Origin: Actinomadura kijaniata NBRC 14229
Lineage (GTDB): Bacteria > Actinomycetota > Actinomycetes > Streptosporangiales > Streptosporangiaceae
Reading direction: 5' to 3'
DNA: 58,048 nt
NCBI RefSeq assembly: GCF_001552175.1
Contig: NZ_BCQR01000061.1
Span: forward strand, 1 to 58,048
Position numbers and translations under genes: made by a program. The stretch's first letter is position 1. Every line of letters starts with the position of its first letter. This document shows, piece after piece, positions 17,923-25,755 of this stretch. Below the pieces are notes generated by a model that saw only the letters and a program-made list of their open reading frames with translations, made no database searches and was not told the DNA's origin.

Positions 17923-18452
17923 CCGTTTCCCCCCTGCCTCCGCGCACCGACCAGACGCCGACGAACCCCACCCAGAACACCAGCCAGGACACCGCCCAGA
18001 ACACCGCCCAGGACACCGTGCCGGACCCGCGCCAGGTGGTCACCCAGGTGGTCGCCACGGTGGAGCGGGCCGCGCACCAGATCGAGCGGGCGCTGCAGGA
18101 GCTGTCGCCCTGCCCCCACCTGCCCGCGTGGCCGCGCGGCCCCCTGCGCAGCCCAGCAGAGGTCATGGCCATGGTCGAGCAGGTCGAGCGGATGCACACC
18201 CACCTGTCCCGCCGCGCCTGCAGCTGCCCGCACGACATCCACGCCTTGGTGATCCAGCACCTGGCGCGATCCTGGCTGGCGCTGGTGTCGCGGGCCCAGC
18301 TGCACACACGTATCGCGGCGCGCCCCAGCCGACTGGCCCCACACACCGCACGCGGCCTGACCGAGCGGGCCCAGGGCATCGCCACCGACACCGCCTGGAT
18401 CGTCTTCGGACACCAAGGCGCGGCCTCGCCTGCCGCTGCCCAGGCCGCCTAA
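17919..18452 (+). CDS. Hypothetical protein with Thr/Gln repeat tail at N-terminus
   Basis: 177 aa, coupled to the previous gene by a 4-nt overlap. Residues 12-30 hold a low-complexity repeat (TSQDTAQNTAQDT). The rest is helical, with CSCPHDIHALVIQHLARSWL. It looks like a soluble helical bundle. Function unknown. Confidence 0.68.
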   Translation: MTVSPLPPRTDQTPTNPTQNTSQDTAQNTAQDTVPDPRQVVTQVVATVERAAHQIERALQELSPCPHLPAWPRGPLRSPAEVMAMVEQVERMHTHLSRRACSCPHDIHALVIQHLARSWLALVSRAQLHTRIAARPSRLAPHTARGLTERAQGIATDTAWIVFGHQGAASPAAAQAA

Positions 18453-18510
18453 CGCCGGGCCACTACCCGGCCCGACCCCCCGTTTCCCCCGTCGAGCAGA
18501 AAGGCGATCC

Positions 18511-18915
18511 GTGCCCATCCGCATCAGGGACGACCTGCGTCCGGTCTTCGCCGAGACCGACCGGTTCGTGATGATCAAAACCTCCACCGGCGAACTCCAG
18601 ATCATCCCCAGCGACGAGTACACCCAGGTACGCGCCGTCGGCTGGGAGCGGCTGATCCTGTGTGAGGGGTGCGGCCTTTATGCCTGGACCGAGGAGTGCT
18701 TCTCCGCGCACGCCCAGACCCTGATGGCCGTTCCGACCCATTTCAGCCAGCTGCTCTATGGCCGGACGGATCTGCAGTACCACCTGTGCCCGCCGCGCCA
18801 TGGTGGCCATCCCTGCCTGGATCTGGCGTTGCTTGCCGACGAGCTGCGCGTGAACTCACTACACCGTCACCAGCACGACCCGGACGAGGAGGTGCCTCCC
18901 CCGCCCGGCACCTGA
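18511..18915 (+). CDS. Hypothetical protein with C-x2-C motif
   Basis: 134 aa from GTG 18511 with AAAGGCG upstream. A short N-terminal region is followed by LILCEGCGLYAWTEECF near residue 50, a possible zinc site, and later YHLCPPRHGGHPCLDLA. No family recognised. Confidence 0.7.
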   Translation: MPIRIRDDLRPVFAETDRFVMIKTSTGELQIIPSDEYTQVRAVGWERLILCEGCGLYAWTEECFSAHAQTLMAVPTHFSQLLYGRTDLQYHLCPPRHGGHPCLDLALLADELRVNSLHRHQHDPDEEVPPPPGT

Positions 18916-18988
18916 CCACCAGCCGCACCAGCCTGCCCATCCTGCGGTCGGTGCGCCCTATCGACCAGCCGACGCAGCGCGTCGGCCT

Positions 18989-19027
18989 GTCAACTGGCCC
19001 CGGCCGTCCTGGCCGGGGCCAGCTGAC
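18989..19027. terminator. Hairpin
   Basis: A 17-bp stem with one mismatch (18989-19005 with 19011-19027) has a 5-nt loop and lies between 18915 and the next gene. Confidence 0.6.
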
Positions 19028-19108
19028 GTCTGCCCCGGCAAGTCCTGCTGGAGGCGCCCGCTGTGTGGCCACCGACCGGCGGTGGCCCTCATCCCGAAAG
19101 GCACACCC

Positions 19109-19588
19109 TTGCCCCACCCGCCCCTGTCCGACGTCATCGACTTCATCCTGTCCCGCGCCCAAGAACGCGACCTGCAGGCGGTTCTTGACGCCTACAAGCA
19201 GCGGTACAAGAACCTGCAGGACCTGCGGGCCGCCGGTCTGCAGGTCGGCGACACCATCGCCATCGACAACATCAAGCCCGCCTACTTGCGGGGGCTGACC
19301 GGCACCATCACCCAGATCAGCGGCCGGCACTGCACCCTGGAACTGGACGAGGAGTCCACCGACCAGCTGCGGCACACGCCCCGCGCCAAGATCCGCATCC
19401 CCGACACCATCAAGCGCTACCCGGTGACGGGGATGCCGCTGACGTCCTGCTTCAAGCTCGGCAACGGCAAGGCAGTCCCCTGCAAGTTCTGCAACAAGTC
19501 CGTCAACGCGACAACCGCCCACCGACACGACGACGGCTGGGTCGGCGACGAATGCTGCTGGGATGAACGGTTGCGCGCCACCGAATAG
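19109..19588 (+). CDS. Hypothetical protein with C-terminal zinc-finger-like motif
   Basis: 159 aa. A TTG at 19109 lies 8 nt after GAAAGG and is preferred to GTG 19082, which has no site. The middle has a KOW/SH3-like beta stretch (LQVGDTIAIDN, then LRGLTGTITQI). The C-terminus has CKFCNKSVNATTAHRHDDGW followed by ECC, consistent with a small zinc module. Function unknown; DNA or RNA binding is possible. Confidence 0.7.
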   Translation: MPHPPLSDVIDFILSRAQERDLQAVLDAYKQRYKNLQDLRAAGLQVGDTIAIDNIKPAYLRGLTGTITQISGRHCTLELDEESTDQLRHTPRAKIRIPDTIKRYPVTGMPLTSCFKLGNGKAVPCKFCNKSVNATTAHRHDDGWVGDECCWDERLRATE

Positions 19589-19664
19589 ACGATCGACCGC
19601 TGACCGCTGCAACGGCCCCGGCGCCCACCGTGGTCGCGGCCGCGGCTGTTTGATCGGCACGACG

Positions 19665-19788
19665 GTCGGAGGCCTCCGTCCCGACGAGCCAGGATGAGCC
19701 ACCGGTGGGGCGGCCGCAACGCTTCGCTTATGCCCCCGCCCCACCGCCAGCTCATGGGGTCCTGGTCGCCGGGACGGAGGCCCCCGAC
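19665..19788. promoter_or_regulatory. Large imperfect inverted-repeat leader (element H)
   Basis: The left arm (19665-19713) and right arm (19736-19788) are complementary along nearly their whole length. The run is broken only by a few mismatches and a small insertion, and the apical loop is about 22 nt. The element ends 52 nt before the GTG of the next small gene. It is the first of several large stem structures in the 19-31 kb block. Confidence 0.6.
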
Positions 19789-19840
19789 CACGAAAGCCGC
19801 CCGCAGCGCGGCTGCTCCTCCTGGCGGAAAGGAGCACCGC

Positions 19841-20107
19841 GTGCGCAGCGATCTGCAGCAGTTCCGTGTCCTGGCCGTCTCTGGGCCGAACGGGCTGACC
19901 AACTACCTGGTGGAAGTCGACCACCAGCTGCTCGACGGGCCCGCCGGACACCCCGACCTGGGCTGGATGCAGGCGGCGTTGCTGCTGATGGAACGCACCG
20001 GCATGTCGAACGAGGTCGCGCTGAGCATGGTGCAGATCGCCGAGCAGTGCGGCGAGATCGTCGCGTTCCACCCCCGCGACTTCGACAAGGTCTTCCCCGC
20101 CGAGTGA
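19841..20107 (+). CDS. Small hypothetical protein
   Basis: 88 aa from GTG 19841 with AAAGGAG upstream. The longer in-frame extension to 19694 overlaps the inverted repeat and is rejected. The product reads as a small alpha/beta protein (QQFRVLAVSGPNGLTNYLVE, then WMQAALLLMERTGM). Function unknown. Confidence 0.65.
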   Translation: MRSDLQQFRVLAVSGPNGLTNYLVEVDHQLLDGPAGHPDLGWMQAALLLMERTGMSNEVALSMVQIAEQCGEIVAFHPRDFDKVFPAE

Positions 20108-20192
20108 CCGGCAGGCAGGTCCGTCCCCGTCGGCGGACCTGCCCTTCCTGCCGCGCCCACCTACCCTCCCCGCCGACATCAGGGAGCCCTTC

Positions 20193-20651
20193 ATGCTCAT
20201 GACCATCGCCCGTCTGATCCTGACGCTCATCGGTCTGGTCCGCGGCATCAGCGCGCGCCTGACCAAGCACCGACAGCTGCAGGAGCTGGACCGGTTCCTG
20301 CTCCTGCACGCCCAGGAGCAGGAAGTGGAGATCCGCGTCTTCCTCAATCCCAACTTCCTCAACCACTGGTTGGGCTCTGACACCAGCGTCCTGCACGAGG
20401 CGCTGCGCACGACCGGTCCCGCCGACCGCGACCCGGTCGAGCACTGCGAGGACATGTTCATCGTGCTCAACGTGGGTCACGACCCCGAACACGGCGAGGT
20501 CGACCCGCGCGCGGTGGGCTACCGCCGCGCGGGGCACCGCAGCCTGTCGGTCGGCGACGTGGTGGCGGTCGGCGACCAGTTCTTCCAGTGCGAGAGCACC
20601 GGCTGGAACCCCATCCCCCCGCCCCCGGCCGCCATCACGCCCGCGGCCTGA
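20193..20651 (+). CDS. Hypothetical protein with hydrophobic N-terminus
   Basis: 152 aa with AGGGAGCC before ATG 20193. Residues 2-20 are hydrophobic and could be a membrane anchor. The C-terminal part contains YRRAGHRSLSVGDVVAVGDQ and ends CESTGWNP, a pattern I know from small actinobacterial mobile-element proteins of unknown function. Between them is an acidic beta region. Confidence 0.7.
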   Translation: MLMTIARLILTLIGLVRGISARLTKHRQLQELDRFLLLHAQEQEVEIRVFLNPNFLNHWLGSDTSVLHEALRTTGPADRDPVEHCEDMFIVLNVGHDPEHGEVDPRAVGYRRAGHRSLSVGDVVAVGDQFFQCESTGWNPIPPPPAAITPAA

Positions 20652-21063
20652 CCCCTGCGGCCCGGTCACGACCTTCCAGTCTCGCCGGGCCGCCCCCACC
20701 ACCTCCACCTACCTGCGGGGGTGCAGCCCGGCAACGGCTGGTGGCGCGGGCGGGCCGGGGGTGGCCCACCGAGTGGCCAACCCGCCCACCACCCGGCCCG
20801 CCCCGCGACAGCTGAGCCTCCTGCCTCACTCGCCGAGCCACCCCCGGCCCGCCCGCGCCACCACCCGCCGCCTCGGTGCAGCACCAACGGTCCGCGCCCC
20901 CCGACGTTGCCCCCACGCCGTCACCACACCCTGGCGTCCACCCCCCATGGCGGCTCGCCGGACCCCGATCGCCCTCCCCGGTCGGGACTCGACCTGTTCT
21001 CCGTAGCCAGCCCTGGCACAAGCGTCCGCCAGGTGCTGGTCGTGGTCTCAGAGGTGTCGTTCC
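20652..21063. other. Gene-free GC-rich stretch with inverted repeat (element I)
   Basis: No gene is recognised here. It contains a perfect 27-bp inverted repeat (20739-20765 with 20837-20863) and, inside it, a second short CGAGTG/CACTCG pairing. The remainder is Pro-codon-like CCACC-rich sequence open in several frames without ribosome sites. The stretch precedes the DpdA-like gene. Confidence 0.6.
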
Positions 21064-21825
21064 ATGGCCCCGCTCTATCTGACCCCACCCTCATCCGAAC
21101 CCATCCGCGCCCTGATCCGCTCCGGCCACCTGGGCATGATCACCAGCCCGGCGCAGGGCAACCGCATCGAGCCTGCCTACCGGCACGTGCTGGTCGACAA
21201 CGGCGCCTTCACCAGCGCCTACGTGGGTGATCTCCGCTACCTGGCCTATCTGGACCGGCTCCAGCAGCACCACGGCGACCAGATCCTGGCCGCCACCGCC
21301 CCCGACGTCGTCGGCGACCACGCCGCGACCTGGGCGCGGTCGACCCCCATGCTCCAACGCATCCGCGCCCTGGGCATGAAAGCCGCCTTCGTCGCGCAGG
21401 ACGGCATGGAATGGGAACACAGCGCCTGGATCTGGGATGAGTTCGATGTCTTGTTCGTCGGAGGAACAACCCGCTGGAAGATCAGCGCGGTCGCTGCGCA
21501 GATCGCCCGCGCCGCCCACGACCACGGCAAATGGGTGCATGTGGGCAGGGTCAACAGCCAGCGCCGCACCGTGCACTGCGCCCAGGCCATGTGGGCGGAC
21601 TCGGTAGACGGCACGTACCTGACCCGCGCCCCCGACCTCAACCTGCGCCACCTCCAAGCCTGGACGCGGTTCGTCGACACCCAAGACAGCCTGCTGGATG
21701 TCCCCGACCTGCTGCTGGACGACGACGGCCCGACCTGGCACCACCTCCGGCAACGCCTGCCGGCCCCGACCACCGCGCCCCGACCCGCCCAAACCGAGGC
21801 GACACTGCCGCTGGACGACCTTTGA
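21064..21825 (+). CDS. DpdA/queuine tRNA-ribosyltransferase-like TIM-barrel protein
   Basis: 253 aa. GHLGMITSPAQGN near residue 22, VDNGAFTSAY near residue 42, APDVVGDHAATW near residue 78, LFVGGTTRWK near residue 130 and VHVGRVNSQRR near residue 158 are the hallmarks of a family widespread in actinophages and mobile elements. Fold comparison in phage annotation places it with queuine/archaeosine tRNA-guanine transglycosylases and DpdA. DpdA inserts 7-deazaguanine bases into DNA, which can protect against restriction. No preQ0 synthesis gene lies nearby, so substrate supply or a different reaction is open. Confidence 0.72.
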   Translation: MAPLYLTPPSSEPIRALIRSGHLGMITSPAQGNRIEPAYRHVLVDNGAFTSAYVGDLRYLAYLDRLQQHHGDQILAATAPDVVGDHAATWARSTPMLQRIRALGMKAAFVAQDGMEWEHSAWIWDEFDVLFVGGTTRWKISAVAAQIARAAHDHGKWVHVGRVNSQRRTVHCAQAMWADSVDGTYLTRAPDLNLRHLQAWTRFVDTQDSLLDVPDLLLDDDGPTWHHLRQRLPAPTTAPRPAQTEATLPLDDL

Positions 21826-22193
21826 CCGCCGGTGCAGGCCTGTGCGGACCTGCCGCCGAGGCGACGGTTGCGGCAGTTGTTGCAGAGCGGTGCGGCCTTC
21901 GGCCGCGCGGTCCGCGCCGGAATGGCGGGTCGGCGGGCCTGAACGGCCGCCGACCCGCCTCCGGCGGAAGCGGAGCGGCCTGCGGCCGCCGGTTCCGTGG
22001 CCGGAGGCGGCCGCAGCCGCGGCCTGAACGGCCGCGGCTGCGGCCGTCCGGCCCGGTGCCCTGCGGGCACCGATGCCCGGCTGGCGCCGGGCCCTGCCGG
22101 GCGACCCTCACGCCGCCAGTGCCCCCTCACCCAGTGACTGACCTGCACAAACCAGTTCCACCTCCACCAACCTGCGTTGAGGGGACCACCACG
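21826..22193. other. Gene-free stretch containing repeat R1
   Basis: No gene is supported here. Almost all of it is repeat R1 and its stacked hairpins, listed separately. Confidence 0.6.
21887..22071. repeat. Palindromic intergenic repeat R1
   Basis: This stack of GC-rich hairpins recurs at 25508-25689. Positions 21936-21989 are identical to 25557-25610 over 54 bases. It contains two hairpins with a TGAAC pentaloop closed by GGCC (21924-21959 and 22008-22046, the latter a perfect 17-bp stem) and ends in a small hairpin at 22055-22071. Confidence 0.8.
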
Positions 22194-22355
22194 GTGCCCG
22201 AACCTGCACTCGCTGTCGCACAGCCACCTGCGAAGGCGAAAGGCGGCGGCGACGACCCGCCCGCCGCGTCAGACCTGGTTGACCCTGCCAGGCGCACCTT
22301 CGGCCAGCTGGCACCCAAGGACATCCCGCCGGGACCGGTCCGGAAGGCACCTTGA
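22194..22355 (+). CDS. Possible 53-aa protein
   Basis: GTG 22194 is preceded by GAGGGGACC. The product is Pro/Ala-rich (PPAKAKGGGDD) and ends FGQLAPKDIPPGPVRKAP. It has no recognisable domain, so only the ribosome site and position between repeats support it. Confidence 0.35.
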   Translation: MPEPALAVAQPPAKAKGGGDDPPAASDLVDPARRTFGQLAPKDIPPGPVRKAP

Positions 22356-22754
22356 AACCGGCGGTCGAGGGGGCCCCTCGCAGGCGGATGACCTGGGCGG
22401 AGTGGGTGAACAGCTTGGGCAAAGGGTTCCTTCCGTCCCGCGCCGGAAGGAACCGACAGCCGAGCTGGCGCCCTGGGTGAGGGGCTGCCCCGCCCGCCGA
22501 GGCCGACACTGCCGCACGCCCTGCGTCGCGGCAACCGGGCGGCGAACACCGTGCCACCCGAATCTTTTCCACACCCGAACCCACCAGGCGGCCTTAACCC
22601 ACCTGCAAGGAAAAGATTCGGGCGCCCCGGCCGCCCGGTGGCCACGCCGATCAGGCGCGCGGCCGCGCCTGCCCCGTCGGGACGGGGTCAGCCCCTCACC
22701 CAGGACACCAGCCCGGTGTCCGCCCCTCCCGGCGCGAGACTTCAGGAGGAAGTC
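22356..22754. promoter_or_regulatory. Gene-free nested inverted-repeat region (element A)
   Basis: No gene is supported here. The stretch holds a simple hairpin (22425-22435 with 22444-22454, 11 bp) followed by nested stems. The outer stem is 16 bp (22472-22487 with 22689-22704), the middle 9 bp (22534-22542 with 22631-22639) and the inner 14 bp (22557-22570 with 22609-22622). The next gene starts at 22755 with its own AGGAGGA site. Confidence 0.6.
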
Positions 22755-23201
22755 ATGGCGCTGTTCACCCTCTCCGCCCAGGTCGTCCGTCAGCCGAAGT
22801 TCCACGACGTCAAGGACCGTCCGTACCAGAAGGTCGGGTTCATGGCCACCGTCTACCTGCAGGCCTACGAGTACGGCGACGACGCCCGCGGCGGTCGGAA
22901 CGCCTGGCTCTACGTCGAGGGCACCCCCGAGGTCGCGGCCTTCGTCCAGGAGCACGGCCTGCGGCTGAACGAGCGGGTGATCCTGCACGTGGTCGAGCCG
23001 ACCGCTTTCGGCGGCGGCACCGACGACAAGGGGCGGCAGAAGGACCCGATGCCGAAGTTCGTGGTCTCCCGGATTGAGCTGCCGGGCCGCCCGACCGCCA
23101 GCGACCTGACCGCCGTGAAGGACGGGGCCATCGACCCCCAGCGGGCGAGGGAGGTGGCCACCGTCCAGGGCCGGAACCTGAAGAAGAAGACCGCCGCCTG
23201 A
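22755..23201 (+). CDS. Hypothetical protein, possible OB-fold
   Basis: 148 aa with AGGAGGA before ATG 22755. The beta-rich N-terminal two thirds (LFTLSAQVVRQPKFHDV, KVGFMATVYLQAYEYG, NERVILHVVEPTAFGGG) have the strand spacing of an OB-fold and could be an SSB-like protein, but the match is weak. The C-terminus is basic (GRNLKKKTAA). Function unproven. Confidence 0.72.
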   Translation: MALFTLSAQVVRQPKFHDVKDRPYQKVGFMATVYLQAYEYGDDARGGRNAWLYVEGTPEVAAFVQEHGLRLNERVILHVVEPTAFGGGTDDKGRQKDPMPKFVVSRIELPGRPTASDLTAVKDGAIDPQRAREVATVQGRNLKKKTAA

Positions 23202-23210
23202 CCCGCCAGC

Positions 23211-23240
23211 GGGAGGGCCAGGCGCTGGCCTGGCCCTCCC
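23211..23240. terminator. Hairpin
   Basis: A 13-bp perfect stem (23211-23223 with 23228-23240) with a 4-nt loop follows the preceding gene. Confidence 0.7.
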
Positions 23241-23290
23241 ACGCTGCCTCACCGTCTCTGCAGAAACCCATGCGAAAGGACCTGACCGTC

Positions 23291-23677
23291 ATGTCGAACC
23301 TCGCCCTGGCCACCAGCCACCCGGACGCCAACCCTGCGACCATCGTCACCGCCGACCCGGGTCGGCCCGGCGCCCACCTGGAAGCCCTGCGACCGCTGAA
23401 CACCCCCCGGCGCCGCCAGTGGAGGGAACTTCCGGGCCTGTCGCGTGCGGTGACCTCGGGGCTGCTGGCCGCCGCTCGGAGGCCGGACTTCCACGCCGTC
23501 CTGTGCGAGGAGGCCCTGCGCAGCCACCACCTGGAACCCACCCTGCGGGACGCCACCGAGCTGCTGCTGTGCAGCGGTGACCGCGTCTACCCGGGGCTGG
23601 AGCTGGTGGTGGAGGACCGCCTGTACCGGGTCCCGGTCATCTACGCCGGACCCGCCCGGACCCCGAGGGCCGCCTGA
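23291..23677 (+). CDS. Hypothetical protein
   Basis: 128 aa. ATG 23291 follows GAAAGGA, and the upstream in-frame ATG 23270 overlaps that site. A helical start is followed by LLLCSGDRVYPGLELVVEDRL, a beta ending. No family recognised. Confidence 0.65.
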   Translation: MSNLALATSHPDANPATIVTADPGRPGAHLEALRPLNTPRRRQWRELPGLSRAVTSGLLAAARRPDFHAVLCEEALRSHHLEPTLRDATELLLCSGDRVYPGLELVVEDRLYRVPVIYAGPARTPRAA

Positions 23678-23689
23678 CCGATCGGGCGC

Positions 23690-23714
23690 GGGGCGGCCGG
23701 ATGTCGGCCGCCCC
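23690..23714. terminator. Hairpin
   Basis: A 10-bp perfect stem (23690-23699 with 23705-23714) lies between two small genes. Confidence 0.55.
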
Positions 23715-23766
23715 ACCCGCACCGCGCGCCAAGCCGCCGTCCCGCACCTGCCGAAGGAGGTCATCC

Positions 23767-24075
23767 ATGTTCGCACCCGTCACCACCTGGAGCACCCCCC
23801 GCCGCCAGCCCACCACCCTGGGCGAGGCCGAGCCTGGCCAGCGGGTCTGGCTCGGCGAGTACTGGACCACGGTGTACGACCGGCAGGTCTGCGAGGACCG
23901 GCCGGGCTGGGTGGAGGTGCTGCACCAGACCGACGGCGGCCAGATCCTGATCACCCCCCACCGGACCGGCCGACAGGTCAGCCGCCAGCTGCGGTCCGGC
24001 CTCCATGAGAAGGCGGAGGATGTCTGCCCCGTGCTGGTGGGTTCGGCGGCTGCGGAGGGGTGCCCCGGCAGCTGA
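23767..24075 (+). CDS. Hypothetical protein
   Basis: 102 aa with GAAGGAGG before ATG 23767. The central region (GEAEPGQRVWLGEYWTTVYD, then WVEVLHQTDGGQILITPH) looks like a small beta barrel. The C-terminal 20 residues look unstructured. Function unknown. Confidence 0.62.
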   Translation: MFAPVTTWSTPRRQPTTLGEAEPGQRVWLGEYWTTVYDRQVCEDRPGWVEVLHQTDGGQILITPHRTGRQVSRQLRSGLHEKAEDVCPVLVGSAAAEGCPGS

Positions 24076-24595
24076 AGGACGATGGCCGGGCCGGGTGGGC
24101 TTGGGGGGCTACGCCGCCCCCCCAATCCCCCCGCGGCCCGGAGGGGCCTTTGGCGCGAACAGGTGGCCGTACCTGACGGCCCGTTCGCGCCAAAGGCCCC
24201 TCCGGAACGATGCGCCGGTGCGGGCAGGACACGGTCCAGCACCGCCAGTGCGGCGTGTACGCGGTGCTACGGCCGGTCGGTGGCTGGGAGGCGTGAGCGA
24301 GTGTGGCGTCGGGGCCGGATTCCGCGCTTCGCGCGGTGCAGCCGTCACGAGGCGCGGGCTGAGCCAGGCGGTCAGCCCGCGGAGTGCGGTGGTCGACACA
24401 GCGCGGCCCGCCGGTGGACACCGGCCCGAAAAGCAGCACCGAAGAGGCGGTCCGAGTCATCGTTACCAATTTGAGACACGAAAAAGGCCAGTTCAGCCCC
24501 ATTTTTGACCGAGAAGACGGTACGATTATCACAGATCGACCGGCAAGGGGGGCGGGACCGGAAACCGGCCCCCCGCACACGAGAGAAGGGCTGAC
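24076..24595. other. Gene-free stretch with hairpins and promoter (element F)
   Basis: No gene is supported in these 520 bases. It contains an 8-bp hairpin (24101-24108 with 24118-24125) and a perfect 23-bp inverted repeat with a 22-nt loop (24138-24160 with 24183-24205). Near 24465-24535 there is a clearly more AT-rich patch that carries a candidate promoter for the next gene. Confidence 0.6.
24505..24532 (+). promoter_or_regulatory. Candidate promoter of the SSB-like gene
   Basis: TTGACC (24505-24510) is followed after 16 nt by TATCAC (24527-24532), inside one of the few AT-richer patches in the window and 64 nt upstream of ATG 24596. The -10 match is only moderate. Confidence 0.4.
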
Positions 24596-25393
24596 ATGGC
24601 CAACATCATCATGGGCTACCTCGCCGCCGACCCCAAGCTGGGCTACACCGACGGCGGCACCGCGTTCGCCGAAGTGGTCATCATCCGCGACCGGGGTCGC
24701 TGGGTCGGCAGCAACTGGGTTGCCGAGACCGGTGCGAACGCCAAGGTCCGTCACGAGCTGACCGCGTGGGGAGACCTCGGGATTAACATTGCCGCCGGGT
24801 TCAAGTCCGGGGAACGGGTCATCGCTGTCGTTCACGACCTGCACCCCAAGGCATGGGTCACCGGTCAGGGGCAGGCGCGCATCGCTCTGGCCGGAAAGCT
24901 CCACGAGCTTGGCAAGCTGGCTCCCAAGTACCGCAAGCAGAAGCCCGCCGCCACCAAGCAGCCCGCCGCCCAGCAGCCCACCACCGAGCCGGGATCTGAC
25001 GCGCCGGGAGCCGCGATCCTCGCCGAACTCGCCGCCGAACTCGGTATGAAGGTGACGCAGCCCACCGACGCGCAGCGAACCGTGATCCTCCGCGCACTCG
25101 CCGCCAAGCTCGGGATGACCGTGCCGCAGCCCGCCGAAACGAACGCGGTCGAGGTGGCCCCCGCCGAGGTGGCCCCCGCCGAGGTGGCCCCCGCCGAGGT
25201 GGCCCCCGCCGAGCCCGCCGCCCAGCCCGCGCGCAAGCGCACCACGCGCAAGCCCGCCGCGAGCACCAAGGCCAACACCACCACCGACCAGCCCGACCAG
25301 CCCGCCAAGAAGCCCACCCGCCGCACGGCCAGCACGGCCAAGACCACCGCCAAGACCGCCACCCGCACCAGCCGGGCGACCAAGACCGCCTAA
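24596..25393 (+). CDS. SSB-like OB-fold protein with long basic tail
   Basis: 265 aa with AGAAGGG before ATG 24596. Residues 1-115 read as an SSB-type OB fold (MGYLAADPKLGYTDGGTAF, ELTAWGDLGINIAAGFKSGE). The rest is an Ala/Pro/Lys/Thr-rich tail. The tail has four tandem AEVAP units (15-bp DNA repeats at 25151-25210) and a lysine/arginine-rich end resembling histone-like tails. It likely binds single-stranded or nucleoid DNA. The typical acidic SSB tip is absent. Confidence 0.8.
   Translation: MANIIMGYLAADPKLGYTDGGTAFAEVVIIRDRGRWVGSNWVAETGANAKVRHELTAWGDLGINIAAGFKSGERVIAVVHDLHPKAWVTGQGQARIALAGKLHELGKLAPKYRKQKPAATKQPAAQQPTTEPGSDAPGAAILAELAAELGMKVTQPTDAQRTVILRALAAKLGMTVPQPAETNAVEVAPAEVAPAEVAPAEVAPAEPAAQPARKRTTRKPAASTKANTTTDQPDQPAKKPTRRTASTAKTTAKTATRTSRATKTA
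25151..25210. repeat. Four tandem 15-bp repeats inside the SSB-like gene
   Basis: The unit GAGGTGGCCCCCGCC is present four times without change and encodes repeated EVAPA. Such identical units can expand or contract by slippage. Confidence 0.9.
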
Positions 25394-25401
25394 CCGCCCA
25401 A

Positions 25402-25440
25402 GGGTGGCCGCCCCCACACCACCCCGGGGGGCGGCCACCC
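25402..25440. terminator. Hairpin
   Basis: A 14-bp perfect stem (25402-25415 with 25427-25440) lies directly after the SSB-like gene. Confidence 0.7.
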
Positions 25441-25507
25441 GCCGCGCGGCGATCGGCAGAGCCAGGGCATCGAGCCCGGCTCCGCCGGCGGCCTGCGGCC
25501 GCGAACA

Positions 25508-25689
25508 GCGGTGCGGCCTGCGGCCGCGCGTTCCACGCCGGAAAGACGGGCCGGCAGGCCTGAACGGCCGCCGACCCGCCTCCGGCGGAAGCGGAGCGGC
25601 CTGCGGCCGCGCGCTCTTCGGCCGGAGGCAGCGCGGCGGCGGCCTGAACGGCCGCCGCCGCGCTGTCCGGCCCGGCACCTGACGGTGCC
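25508..25689. repeat. Palindromic intergenic repeat R2
   Basis: This is the second copy of repeat R1, in the same orientation and of nearly the same length, with 54 identical bases at 25557-25610. It holds GGCC-TGAAC-GGCC hairpins at 25557-25569 and 25629-25665 (16-bp perfect stem) and a terminal hairpin at 25674-25689. The remainder of 25394-25755 has no gene. Confidence 0.8.
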
Positions 25690-25755
25690 GCACCCTCCAC
25701 CGCCCAGCACCCGCCCGCCGAATCATCCCCAGCCAACCGGCCCCAGGAGCCCGCC

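Noticed and set aside
21887..25689. R1 and R2 as ends of an insertion sequence
   Set aside because: They are in direct orientation, contain several internal hairpins, and the genes between them include no transposase.
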